NCBI GenBank assembly: GCA_039545355.1
Contig: BCJJ01000009.1
Span: 62,001-126,000, forward strand
DNA length: 64,000 nt
Reading direction: 5' to 3'
From: Trichosporon coremiiforme
Lineage: Eukaryota > Basidiomycota > Tremellomycetes > Trichosporonales > Trichosporonaceae
The position numbers and the translations under genes were made by a program. The notes under the pieces were generated by a model, which was not told the DNA's origin, did not search any database, and saw only the letters and a list, made by a program, of their open reading frames with translations. Of this stretch, positions 9,333-19,224 are shown one piece after another; the stretch's first letter is position 1, and every line of letters starts with the position of its first letter.

Positions 9333-11962
9333 TTAGTCCTTCTTGAAATACTCGCGGCCACGGGCGTCGGTCTTGGTCCAGACCGCGACCGACTGGGCAG
9401 GGCACGAGAACTCGGCCCATCCGTCGTCGCCGATGGTGACCTCGCCCTGCGTCCAGCCAAGGACGTCGGACCACTTCTCGCCCGCGTGCTCCTTGCCGAC
9501 CTCGACGCGCTTCGTGCCTGCCTCGGAGCCGTTGCACGCGACGCACACGAGTCCGTCGTGGTCGTTGTCGCCCCTGCGCAGCCACGCGATGCAGTTGGCG
9601 TGGTCCCAGTAGTCGACCTGGTCGCCGTAGGCAAACTCCTTGCGGGCGCGGACGAGGTCCTCGAGCTGGTTCACCGCCTGCTGCGGGTTGTCGCCGCCGC
9701 AGCCGTAGAGGTCGCCGTAGAAGACGCAGGGGTAGCCCTCGCCGCGCAGCAGGATGAGTGAGTACGCGATGGGCTTGAACCAGGGCGCGACCCAGTTCTG
9801 GAGCGACTGGCCGACCTGCGTGTCGTGGTTGTCGACGAGGGTGACGGCGTCAATGGGGCGGGACTGCACGAGCGTGTCGTCAAAGATCTTGCGCAGGTCG
9901 TAGCTGTTGCCCGCCTCCGAGGCCTCCTTGAAGTTGCCCTGGAGGGGTGTGTCGAAGACGGAGAACTGCGTGCCCAATCCGTCTAGGTACGCGTTGAGGG
10001 CGGGGACCGAGTCCTTCCAGAACTCGCCGACGCAGAAGAGGTTGTCGTTGCCGACCTTCTCCTTGACATGCTTGACAAAGTCTCCGATGAACTCGCGCGA
10101 AATATGCTTGACGGCGTCGAAACGGAACCCGTACGCGCCCGTCTCGTTCAGCACCCACTCGCCCCACTTGAACAGGTCGTCGCGCACCTCGGGGTGGTCG
10201 TGGTCAATGTCCGAGAACATGAGGTAGTCGTAGTTGGCGTTCTCGCCGTCGACGTCGTCGGCCCAGTCCTTGCCGTCGCCCTTGATCTTGAAGATGGCCT
10301 TGGTGCCCGTCTTGGCGTCAAAGTCGATGCCCGTGAAGTGGTTAAAGTTCCACTCCATCTGGGAGTAGGCCTTGTCCTTGGGCTTGGCGTCGCCGTTAGC
10401 GTCACCGTTGGCGTGGCCGTTCGCGTCGCCATTAGCCTCGCCGTTCTCCTTGGCCTCGCCGGAACGGCCGGGGAAGACAAACTTGGTCCAGCCCTCGATG
10501 TCGTAGGGGTCCGAGACAGTCTTGGTGCGGTCGTTGCGGTCGACCATGGTGGCCTTGAAGAGTTCCTTGTCGTCGGCGCCGGCCTAAACGTCAGCACTGA
10601 GCGAGCGCAGCGAGCGAGGTGCCAAGGGGAGCTGAGCGAGCGGAGTATCAAGGCGAGGGGAGTGAGACTGGACGGCTTCACTATCATCCTCGTGCCAAGG
10701 GGTCACCCTCCTTCCCGGGACATTGAAGGACACTCTTCAACGCGAAGCTCAACCTCGCCTCAGCACTCCAGCCCTCCGGGCCGGAGTGCGTCGGCCTACT
10801 CACCTTGTGATTCAGCACCGCGTCAATGTACGTGATGATCTTGTGCTTCTTTGCCTCCTCGATGGCAGCGAGCAGGTCCTGTTTGCTGCCCCAGTGCGTC
10901 GGCTTGGCGCCCTTCTGGTCAAACTCGCCGAGGTCCCAGAGGTCGTAGCTGGGGATTAGCGCACGCACTCGCTACGCTCGTGCGGAACCGGGAGCGGGTG
11001 TAGTTTGGGAGTGCAGCGGGCATGGCCTGTAACAGCTGGCGAGCTGGGTGCGCGAGCTGAAGAATACTGGAGGTGGAACATGATTCGGCGCATGAGGCAA
11101 GGCCACTGTGGAACGAGCGTTTGCCGCCGTCTCTTTATCGCTCCTCCATCGCTTCGAGCCGGATCGAGCCAAGTCGAGCCATGCCGCTGCCAAAAGCACC
11201 AGTCTCACTCTCTCCCAATGGCACTTACATGTCATACCCAGTCCCCTCCGGCGACGATCCCTTAGTAGGCGGCGGCACCCAGCAAGCCGTGATGCCAATC
11301 TCGGCGAGGTGGGCCGCGTCCTCGCCATACTTTTTCCAGTGCACGCCGTTTCCGGGCGCGTACCATTCAAAGTACTGCATCATTGTGAAGTTGTCTTTGC
11401 TGTTAGCTTTCGATCGAGCGCAGCGAGGGTGAGAGCGAGACTGGAGGAGGGAGGGAAAGGGAGAGGGTGAGGCTGGCAGAGGTGGGGGACAGACATGGAG
11501 AGCAGGGGGGTAGCGAGGGAAAGCGAGGGAGAGTGGGCGGGATGGGAATGAGGGGCGCAAAGAACGACGGCGAGACGAGGATGGAAGGATGGGAGGATGG
11601 AAGGACGGGACGGGGCAGGTGAGGAAGGCGAGAGCCAGCGAGGAGCTGCGTCATGCATCATGCAGCACGCAGCACGCAGAGCCCGAAGCCAGCTCAAAGC
11701 CCACCCCCGTGCAGCATGAGAGAATCCCCTTTGTCCCAGATTGCCAGTTCTCCCAGTTAGAACATCGATGTGTCCAATGCCCTCACTAGTGCCCTCACTA
11801 GTGCCCTCACTAGTGCCCTCACTAGTGCCCTCACTAGTGCCCTCACTCGTCACCCATTCGAGATGTGTGGGATGTGGGAGTGACAGACGGCTCGCAAGCT
11901 CGGCGTGGTGACTCACCCTTGTTGTCATCTCCGCGATGATGCCTGTTAGCGTTGGTAGCCAT
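9333..11962 (-). CDS. intracellular alpha-amylase, GH13 (subfamily 5 type)
   Basis: Hydrolyses alpha-1,4 glucans. Exons 11917-11962, 11229-11394, 10804-10948 and 9333-10583 give 535 aa. The protein begins MATNANRHHRGDDNK and goes straight into NFTMMQYFEWYAPGNG, so there is no signal peptide and it is likely cytosolic. Bacterial-type liquefying amylase motifs are present: YIDAVLNHK (region I), GFRFDAVKHI with the nucleophile Asp near 273, FCVGEFWKD with the acid/base Glu near 303, and LVDNHDT with the third Asp near 370. An insertion in domain B repeats GDANG/GHANG. The introns are unusually long for this window (522, 280 and 220 nt), and intron 1 carries a 12-bp minisatellite. The exon 2 acceptor (CTAACAGCAAAG) is set by reading frame, not by the nearer AG. 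A TGACGTCA site lies about 290 bp upstream. Confidence 0.92.
11779..11850. repeat. 12-bp minisatellite in amylase intron 1
   Basis: Five exact copies of GCCCTCACTAGT plus a sixth with one change. On the transcribed (minus) strand each unit reads ACTAGTGAGGGC, so each carries a GTGAGG word resembling a 5' splice site. The true donor, GTGAGT, lies upstream in the transcript at 11911-11916. Confidence 0.95.
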
Positions 11963-12577
11963 GATGCCGTCGTTCCCTCTTCCGTGATTTTGTTGTTTTG
12001 GTAAAGAAAAAAAGTTGGAAGTTAAAAGTGTTGCTAACACGTTGAGCAGAGCGCGTTTTAAACTCGAGAGAAGGCACGAAGCGTGCGACCCCACTCTTTG
12101 CATCGCTGGCATATGGCATACCGTCGGATCTACAGAGCCCGGGAACGTACATTCATTCAACGGCGCGCGGTACCGCGTTGGCATTTCGGTACAGTGGTGA
12201 AGGCGGGGGGTGAAAAGGAACAGGCACCTTTGGGAGGTACCCGATCGTCATGACGTCAGCCATCCATTGCCGCAAGGGGGGCCTACAAGGGACCGCCCGG
12301 CCTGGAATCCTCAGGTAGTCTTTTGCCGCGATACCTGACCTGTCGACCTGTCGACCTCGAATATCAAGGAGAGCATTTTGTTTTTCGCATCCAATCACCT
12401 ACAAGACTACACAATGTCACACCCGCTGCTATGAACACATCGAAACGAGACAAACGAGCGTGGTGGTGCGGGCGTGTCCACAAGAATGAAAGATGATGCG
12501 GGATGGTGTTTTGAGCCGGGCCTTGTTGCCGGGCTTTGATGCCGGACTGTCAGGCCGGACTCGGAACGAGGCCGAGG
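11963..12577. other. intergenic: amylase promoter and CHO2 3' flank
   Basis: 615 bp between the amylase start and the CHO2 stop, both on the minus strand. The only regulatory word I can name is the CRE-type palindrome at 12251. A short direct repeat CTGTCGAC lies near 12340-12356. No coding potential is visible. Confidence 0.55.
12251..12258. promoter_or_regulatory. CRE-type palindrome TGACGTCA
   Basis: A perfect 8-bp TGACGTCA, the consensus for ATF/CREB-class bZIP factors, about 290 bp upstream of the amylase start codon. It could link amylase to cAMP or stress signalling. One site alone can occur by chance, so its function is inferred. Confidence 0.4.
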
Positions 12578-15500
12578 TTACGCCGGCGCGGACGTCGACG
12601 CCGTGAGAGCTTCCCCAGTAACTGGCGTCGCGGTCCCCGTCGGCGCAGCCGTAGCCGCGGGCGTCGGGGGCGTGGTCCCATCCAACAGATTCCTAGCCCC
12701 CAGAATACGCTTACTCAACGCACCCACGTTGGCGTCGGCAATGACCACGTCGGGACTGAGCTCCACGCCATAGGTCCACTCAAGCATCTGCTGGATGTGC
12801 TTGACCTGGTGTTCGTCCATGAGCACGAAATCGTCTGGATCCTGCAGTGGGGAATCCGTGAGCGCTTCGGGCGGCGGGGAGCCGGGCACGCTGTCGCTCG
12901 ACACTGAGCCGTGGGCCATCTCGGACGCGAGCTCGGAAATTGCGAGCGGCGCAGGACGCGATGAGAGGGAGCTCGTGGTGGAGACTTGGGAGGCGGTGCT
13001 GCCCTCGCGCACGTGCAGCGGCGCATCGGGGGCATGGATGCTGAGTTGACGGCGGGTGGATTTCGCCATCTTGCGCGCCGAGCGGGGGACGAGCGACGCC
13101 TGCCCCTCCAGCGCGAAGCAGACAATGTTCATCACCGTGTCGTGCACGGCGCGGTAGGAGTGCATCTGCACGGGGTCGGGCTTGTCCACGTAGATCTCGA
13201 TGGGAGAGATGATGGACATGACGTTGTGCTTCCCGTCGTGGTGGTAGCGCAGCTCGTACATCCCGGGGGCCCAGGGCAGGCGCTTTCCGCGGAACACGGC
13301 GATGCCGGCGTCGCCCTCCTCGACCCTCTCCTCGGGGGCGACGGTGCGCTGCTCCTCGCCGCGGTACTCCTCCTCAAAGATGGGCACCCACTTGCCGCGC
13401 GACGAGATCTTCGTGACAAGCTTGGACTTGCTCGCGCCGACGCGGTAGATGCCGATCCAGTCCTTGCGCGAGTGGTTCGAGGGGGCCGTCCACGAGACGC
13501 GGATCGGCTGGCCCACATGATAGCGGGGGACGGAGGAGGCGGTCGACGACGAGGGAAGCGTGATGCTGTAGCGCGACGTGTCGTACGCGCTCATGTCCTT
13601 TGCCACGCGCGTGATCGTCATGTGCTCGCGCACGTCGGTCAGGAGGTTCTTCGTGTCGGTCGCGAGGCCGTGCAGGCGGGGGCGGGCTGATGTCAGTAAC
13701 ATCCAACAGAATAAACTCACCATTCTCGATAAGATCCTCAACCGTCTCGGCGACCTTGGCCTCGACCTTCTCGATCGAGTCGCGCACCTCGTCCACGTAG
13801 CGCTTCACGTTGCTAACGTGGCTAGCGCTGGCCTGGGACTTGAGCGTCTGACGCGCCATCGTCTTGACCGTCTTGGTGAGGCCGCCGTCCTTGCGCAGCC
13901 TGTCGCCGTAGAGACGCTTCATGTGCGGCGCCTCGACGAACGAGAGGAACCACCAGTGGCTGAGGTGCGAGAAGGCAGCGAGAACAAAGACGAGCGCCGA
14001 GTTGGACATCAAAGCAAGACCGAGGAAGGCCGCACCGCCGAGCGAACGCTCGGGGTTGTTCAGGAAACGGTAGATGCCCGTGTACGCCAGGTTGGAGGGG
14101 ACCTTGTCGAAGAGGAAGAAGTCCGAGTAGAACCAGCCAAAGTCGCCGAGCACCTCGTAGATCGACGTGGCCGACCACACGTGCAGCGCAACGAGGAGCG
14201 CACCGAGGACGTGGCGCAGAATCGTGCCCGAGATGGTCCAGTCAGCAGGGAGGTGGTACGTCTTCCAAGCGAGCCCAGCGAATGAGATGTACGTCATAAC
14301 AACTGAAATGTTGTACACAGCCTGCCAGTTCTGGAACGCCTCCTCGGTCGCGCGCGTGACCATGTTCTTGTCCGCGCCCGTCTCCTCGTCCGTGTCGCTC
14401 TCGTCGTCAGTGGCGTACGGGTAGTTGTTGAGGTAGTGCCTGACCAGCCACTTGGTCTTGCTCTGAGCGCGGAGGACGAGCCCCAGGCCGTAGCTGTGGA
14501 ACAGGCGCCACGCGAGGGCGTGCAGGAAGTGCGCGGCGAGACCGAGGCTCTTGGGAAGCGCGGGGACGAGGGCGAAGACAGCGTACGAGATGAGCACGAC
14601 CAGCGCAAAGTCGGTCGCGCGGAAGATGTCCAGGTTGCTGCAGATCACGACGGGGTTGCGGAAGAAGCGGTGCGTCAGGTCGTGAATGCTCGTGCTCATG
14701 GCGCGGGAGCGGCGGACACGCTCGCGCTCCAGAGACCGGTCGATAGAGTCAACGCCGCTGTAGGCCGAGACACCGGAAATGCCGAGGCCGCCGTGCTCGG
14801 GAAGCTCGGGAATCTCGGGCTCAGTCTCCGTCTCACCCTCGGTCTGGCCAGGGGTCGAGGCGTCGTGGGCGTACGAGAAGTTGGACTCGACGGCGTGCTC
14901 GTCGACCGAAGCAGTCGAGGGAGGCACAGACAGGTCGATCGGGATACGGGCCGCGAGCGGCTTCTTCGGTCCGCCGTACGTGCGCTCGATGTGGGGGTTC
15001 TCGAACCACAACAGGAAGGCGAACTGGGCCGCGTGCGCCGCAAGAGACACGAAGAGCACGGCGTACGATCCGACAACTGTCCGTCAGTTCCCGTGTTCAG
15101 CAGTTGCACTTACCAATCGAAAGACCATAGTAGCCGGCATAACCGACCGAGTACATCGGGTGCGGGGCGATCTCGTAGACGCCGTCAAAGACGAGGTCGT
15201 GCTGCATGACCATGAGCCAGAAGGCGTCTCCCCAGTACCAGGCGTAGTCCTTGACGACGCGGTGGGCGTCCATCTTGACCCAGAGGTTGAAGACGATGAG
15301 GGACCAGCCAAACACCCAGCGGAAGATGTGCATGAGGATGCCCTGGTTCGCGGGGAAGTTGAGGTTGGCCCACGCAAAGAGCGAGTAGGACACAAAGTCG
15401 TTCAGGAGAACAATGTCGACGAGCTGGCGGAAGATGAGCCATGAGTTGAACTCCTGGGGCACATTGTCCCACTTGTAGCCCTCGCCCATCTTCATCTCGA

Positions 15501-16172
15501 GCTCGCGCTTCCACCAGCGGGCCCATTCGCGGCCCTCCTCGCCTGCCGTGTCGGACTTTTCGTCGAGCCAACCCCACTGGCGCAGGGTGCGGATGATGTA
15601 GCGGTTCTCAGACTGCTGGCGGAGGAGCCACGCAAAGCCAAAGTCGTAGGCGCCACGCCAGAAGGCAAAGTAGATCAGGAAGAAGGCGGAGCGCAGAGTC
15701 GGGTAGCCGGCGAGGAGGAAGAAGAGGACGGGCTGGGACACGAGGGAGAAGACGGTCCAGCGGGTGAGGGACGAGCGGGTGAATGTCTTGAGCATGGTGT
15801 GGACGAAGGAGTGAGTCTGGGGGACGCGGAACACTGGGCGAGCAAAACCGGTCACACGACCACGCAAGGTGTCAGCACACGTTCGAACTCGTGTTGTGGA
15901 AAGTGAAACTCACCCTCTCCGCTGGGGGTCTTGCCCCAGTTGACCTCGACCTTGTCATCGATGTCCTTGTCCTTGTCCTCGCTCTCGTCGTCTGCGGGGT
16001 ACTCGTCGACGGAGCTTGCAGCGGTGGCGGTGGTGGTGGTCGTGTGCAGTTTCTGGTTGGTGCGACGGCGGAGTTCAGCGGTGGCCTCTGAGGCGGGGTG
16101 GAGGTTGATGTTAGCCTCCGACCCGGCTGGATGCTGCGTGCTCTGAGGAAGAGCAGCAGCTGGGGATGCCAT
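12578..16172 (-). CDS. CHO2: phosphatidylethanolamine N-methyltransferase Cho2
   Basis: First methylation step from phosphatidylethanolamine toward phosphatidylcholine, with S-adenosylmethionine as donor, in the ER membrane. Exons 15914-16172, 15114-15833, 13721-15076 and 12578-13686 give 1147 aa, with introns of 80, 37 and 34 nt. The family start GKTPSGEVFRVPQTHSFV spans the first junction exactly. Two methyltransferase-like membrane repeats follow. The first contains GVYEIAPHPMYSVGYAGYYG and the second contains LAYTGIYRFLNNPERSLGG. The long C-terminal half has the Cho2-type cytosolic domain (IRVSWTAPSNHSRKDWIGIYRVG) and ends FVLMDEHQVKHIQQMLEWTYGVE plus a disordered tail. The start is the ATG at 16172, before a Ser/Thr/Asp-rich N-terminus. 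Yeast CHO2 responds to inositol and choline; I saw no such element here. Confidence 0.95.
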
Positions 16173-16884
16173 GGTGGGTTGAGCCTTTTGGCGGTGTGGG
16201 ATTAGTGGTCAGTCGATGAGCAAGAGTCAAGACGAGAAAGAGCGAGGTGCGAGAAGGGAAAGTGCTAGGCGGCTAGGTGGTGTGCGGTGTGCGGCGTGGA
16301 TTCGTTGGAAGCAGCTCAGCACTGGTCGGGTATCCAATTGAACTTTCGGCGGGTGGACCGTGCGTACCGTAGAGCCAGGAGGGCCAGGCACCGCACCACC
16401 CATCCAGCCAGCCAGTTACACTTCCCCACGGTCCCCACCCTGGCACCCGGCACGTACGGCGCATACTCGGCGGCTGCCTGACACGCGGCGCCCGGAACAG
16501 GGCGTCCTGGCGTCCTGGCGTCCTGGCGTCCTGACCAACTTGATAAGCTTGCCCCGCGTATCGTTGCGTATCGCACCCCGTCACAACCCTCCACGCACTC
16601 CCCTTCCACTGCTTCTTCTACCAATGACGTGTTCCCCACTGACTTCTGCGTGCCGCCATTCCTAATCTGTCCCTATTCCCCCCCCCTCACCCTAATCCCT
16701 CGATCACGCACATCCATCCACAAATCTGATTAGCTTACTCATTCGATTAGCTTACTCATTGTCACCGTGTACCTGTATCCTAGACACCATGATGCAATCA
16801 TCGTCCTCTACATGCTCTCTACATACAACACTGTGATACAATCATCTACTTGTCTACACTCAACATGCAATATGCCATCCCGTC
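16173..16884. other. intergenic: CHO2 promoter and TFIIIA 3' flank
   Basis: About 0.7 kb. It contains an 8-bp tandem repeat (GTCCTGGC, 16501-16533) and a 16-bp direct repeat GATTAGCTTACTCATT around 16728-16758. No gene is seen. Confidence 0.6.
16501..16533. repeat. 8-bp tandem repeat GTCCTGGC
   Basis: About three and a half copies in the CHO2 upstream region; a short minisatellite of no known role. Confidence 0.8.
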
Positions 16885-18713
16885 TCACTCCCCACGCTGC
16901 CCGTCCGCCAGGAGAAGCTTGCGCGTCTCCTCATCCCCAACCACAACACCGTGCACAGCCCCCAAGTGCCGGCGCACATCATACACTCGGAAGAAGCGTT
17001 CAGAGCATGCCTCCTCTCCTTCCTCCTCCTCTCCTCCCTGCTGTTCCTCCAATTCCTTCTGCGTCTCACCAAGAGTGTGCAGCTCGACATGGGTGCGATA
17101 CGGACAGACCCAGGGCCGATACTGCTGTCCACCCGGAGCAGTTGCGATACCGAGCAACTCGGCCGCAATATCGGCGTGGCTCTCCTCGTCCTCGGTCTCG
17201 GCCTCGCTCTCGCGGCTGGGGTCGCACCACCCATCAGCCTGGTGTCGCTTCAGACTGGCGGGTCGGCGATAGATACGACCGCAGACATCGCAACGATGCT
17301 TGCCCTTCGCATGTGCAGCCTGGGCATGCTCGTCGCGGGCGTACTGGGTCTTGTACGTCTTGCCGCATCCGGGCGTGCCGCAGGCGTACATCTTGCCGGC
17401 TGAGCCATTCTGCACGCGGGCGAGTTTCTTCGGCCCTTCAGCTTCAAGCTCGCCGGCGTCATCGACGTCTGAGCGGCGGCGTTTCCGACGAGAAGGTCGC
17501 TTCTTCTGCAGGACTGGTGCGATGTCGTCTTCCGACGCCTGCGCCAGGTCTTCCTCCCGCTCGGCGTGAACTTTGAGGTGGTCCCGGAGGCGGGCGGGGG
17601 TCTTGAACGTCCGCCCGTCACACTCCTCGTACGGACACACAGGGGGGTGTGCCTCACGCGTGTGTGCTTGCAGTTCGGTCCAGGTTGCGAAGAGGACGGC
17701 GGTGTCGTGGTCGGCGTGTGCGCACATGTAGCGCGTAGCTGAGAGTCAGTTATAATGAACTGCAATCATAACTCACGATCATGCGTCTTGGTATGAGTCT
17801 TGAGCTGCTGCTTCATTGCAAAGCTCTTGTCACACCCCTCATGCTTGCACATCCACGGCTTGGTGCCGGCGGGATGATGAGCGTCGGCGACGTGGTCCCG
17901 GAGCTGGTTCGCCTTAGCGAACACAGCCTCGCAGTGCTCGCACGCATGCTCCTCGGCGCGGTCGTGGCTCTCCTCGTGTCGCTTGCAGTGCGAGGCTGTC
18001 CAGAAGGATTTACCGCACCCCTCGCGGGGACAGAGGAAGGACTTCTCCTCCGCCTTCCTGTGCGAGCGCATGTGCGCGACGAGGTGGCTGCGGCGGAAGT
18101 ACGTCTTGTCGCAGCCTTCCTCCTCGCACTTATGCGAGCGCTCGCCGGTGTGCGTCTGCATGTGCTCGTTCAGGCGGGATTGCTTGAAGTACGCCTTGTC
18201 GCAACCGGGGAAGGTGCAGGGGAACCGGCGCTCAACACGGCATCGAGGCTTGCCGTCGATCGTGGCCCGCTTCGGCGAGCTTCGGTCCGCAGACGTCGAC
18301 GCCGCCGCTACTGGGGGAAGGTCGGGGAAGTCTTCGGGGGTCGGAAGCTCAATAGTACCCGACGGTGTCGCCTCTTTTGACTCATTCAGGTCGAGTCCCA
18401 GAGCGGATCGACGCCGAGGAAGGGGTGTCCGCGGCTCGACATTGTTGATGGCTGGGCTTGATCGCGTGACCTTGACGACGGGCTGGAGACCAGGTGACGG
18501 AGCCCTCGTGACGGGCATGGACACCGAGGCGAGACCATCTTGAGGAAGAGGAGTATTCTGCCGCGCCGGAGTCGATCGAGCACGCTGAGGTTCGGGACGG
18601 CGCACAAGTGGAGGTGTGTCTGGTGGAGTCGGGAGACCAGGTATCCGCGCCTCCGACTGGAGTCGGGACGCACGCATCGGCCTGGTTGATAATGGTGGTT
18701 CTATCGTGGTCAT
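16885..18713 (-). CDS. PZF1: transcription factor IIIA, nine C2H2 zinc fingers
   Basis: Binds the 5S rRNA gene internal promoter and 5S RNA, recruiting TFIIIC/TFIIIB for RNA polymerase III. Exons 17777-18713 and 16885-17738 (38-nt intron, CTGACTCTCAG acceptor) give 596 aa. A roughly 170-residue Pro/Ser-rich N-terminus is followed by fingers with the TFIIIA spacing. The first three are CTFPGCDKAYFKQSRLNEHM, CEEEGCDKTYFRRSHLVAHM and CPREGCGKSFWTASHCKRH. The fifth is CKHEGCDKSFAMKQQLKTH. The sixth (CAHADHDTAVLF, ending HTREAH) lacks the second Cys. Finger seven starts CPYEECDGRTFKTPARLRDH. A long basic spacer with KKRPSRRKRRR separates it from finger eight, and the ninth ends in Cys instead of His. 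The acidic C-terminus holds EEQQGGEEEEGEE. The promoter is shared with BUB1. Confidence 0.88.
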
Positions 18714-19224
18714 GGCGTTCTGCCAGAAGCTCGCGCTTCAAAGCCGGGTATCGAACGTCGAGATATGTTTCGTGAGGGAGATGATGTGAGGGTGAGTGTC
18801 CAGAGGAATGTCCTTTGCGATAGTTCGGAAATGAGCGACCCCTCTCGCAACTTTTGTCGGTGTCAAATTTCGCCGTGCCACGTCATTCTTTAATCGCAGG
18901 CTCTGCTCTCGTTCTGTGGAAACAACACCACCCTAGCAGAATGCATGCACTGAACAGTCTGCGACACTGCTTCTGTGACATCTGGGGTTGCTCCCCGTTG
19001 TTTGTTTTGCAAGTAGAGTTGCTCGAAAGGTAGGATCGAGGGGCGGAAGCTGCTGATAGGACCACAAAGTCTTATCAACCTGAGCTCATGCAGGGTCGCC
19101 ACGTGGCGTGGCTGCACGATCACCCTAATCTGCTTCCGCCCGCCCGTGCCAGACGTAAACATCGGATGAGGGCGACTGATTTGTCTTCCTAGCCGTCAAC
19201 AACACCAACAGCACAAGCACCACC
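18714..19224. promoter_or_regulatory. divergent promoter between TFIIIA and BUB1
   Basis: 511 bp separating two start codons on opposite strands; both genes must be driven from here. No obvious TATA box or coding signal. Confidence 0.6.
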
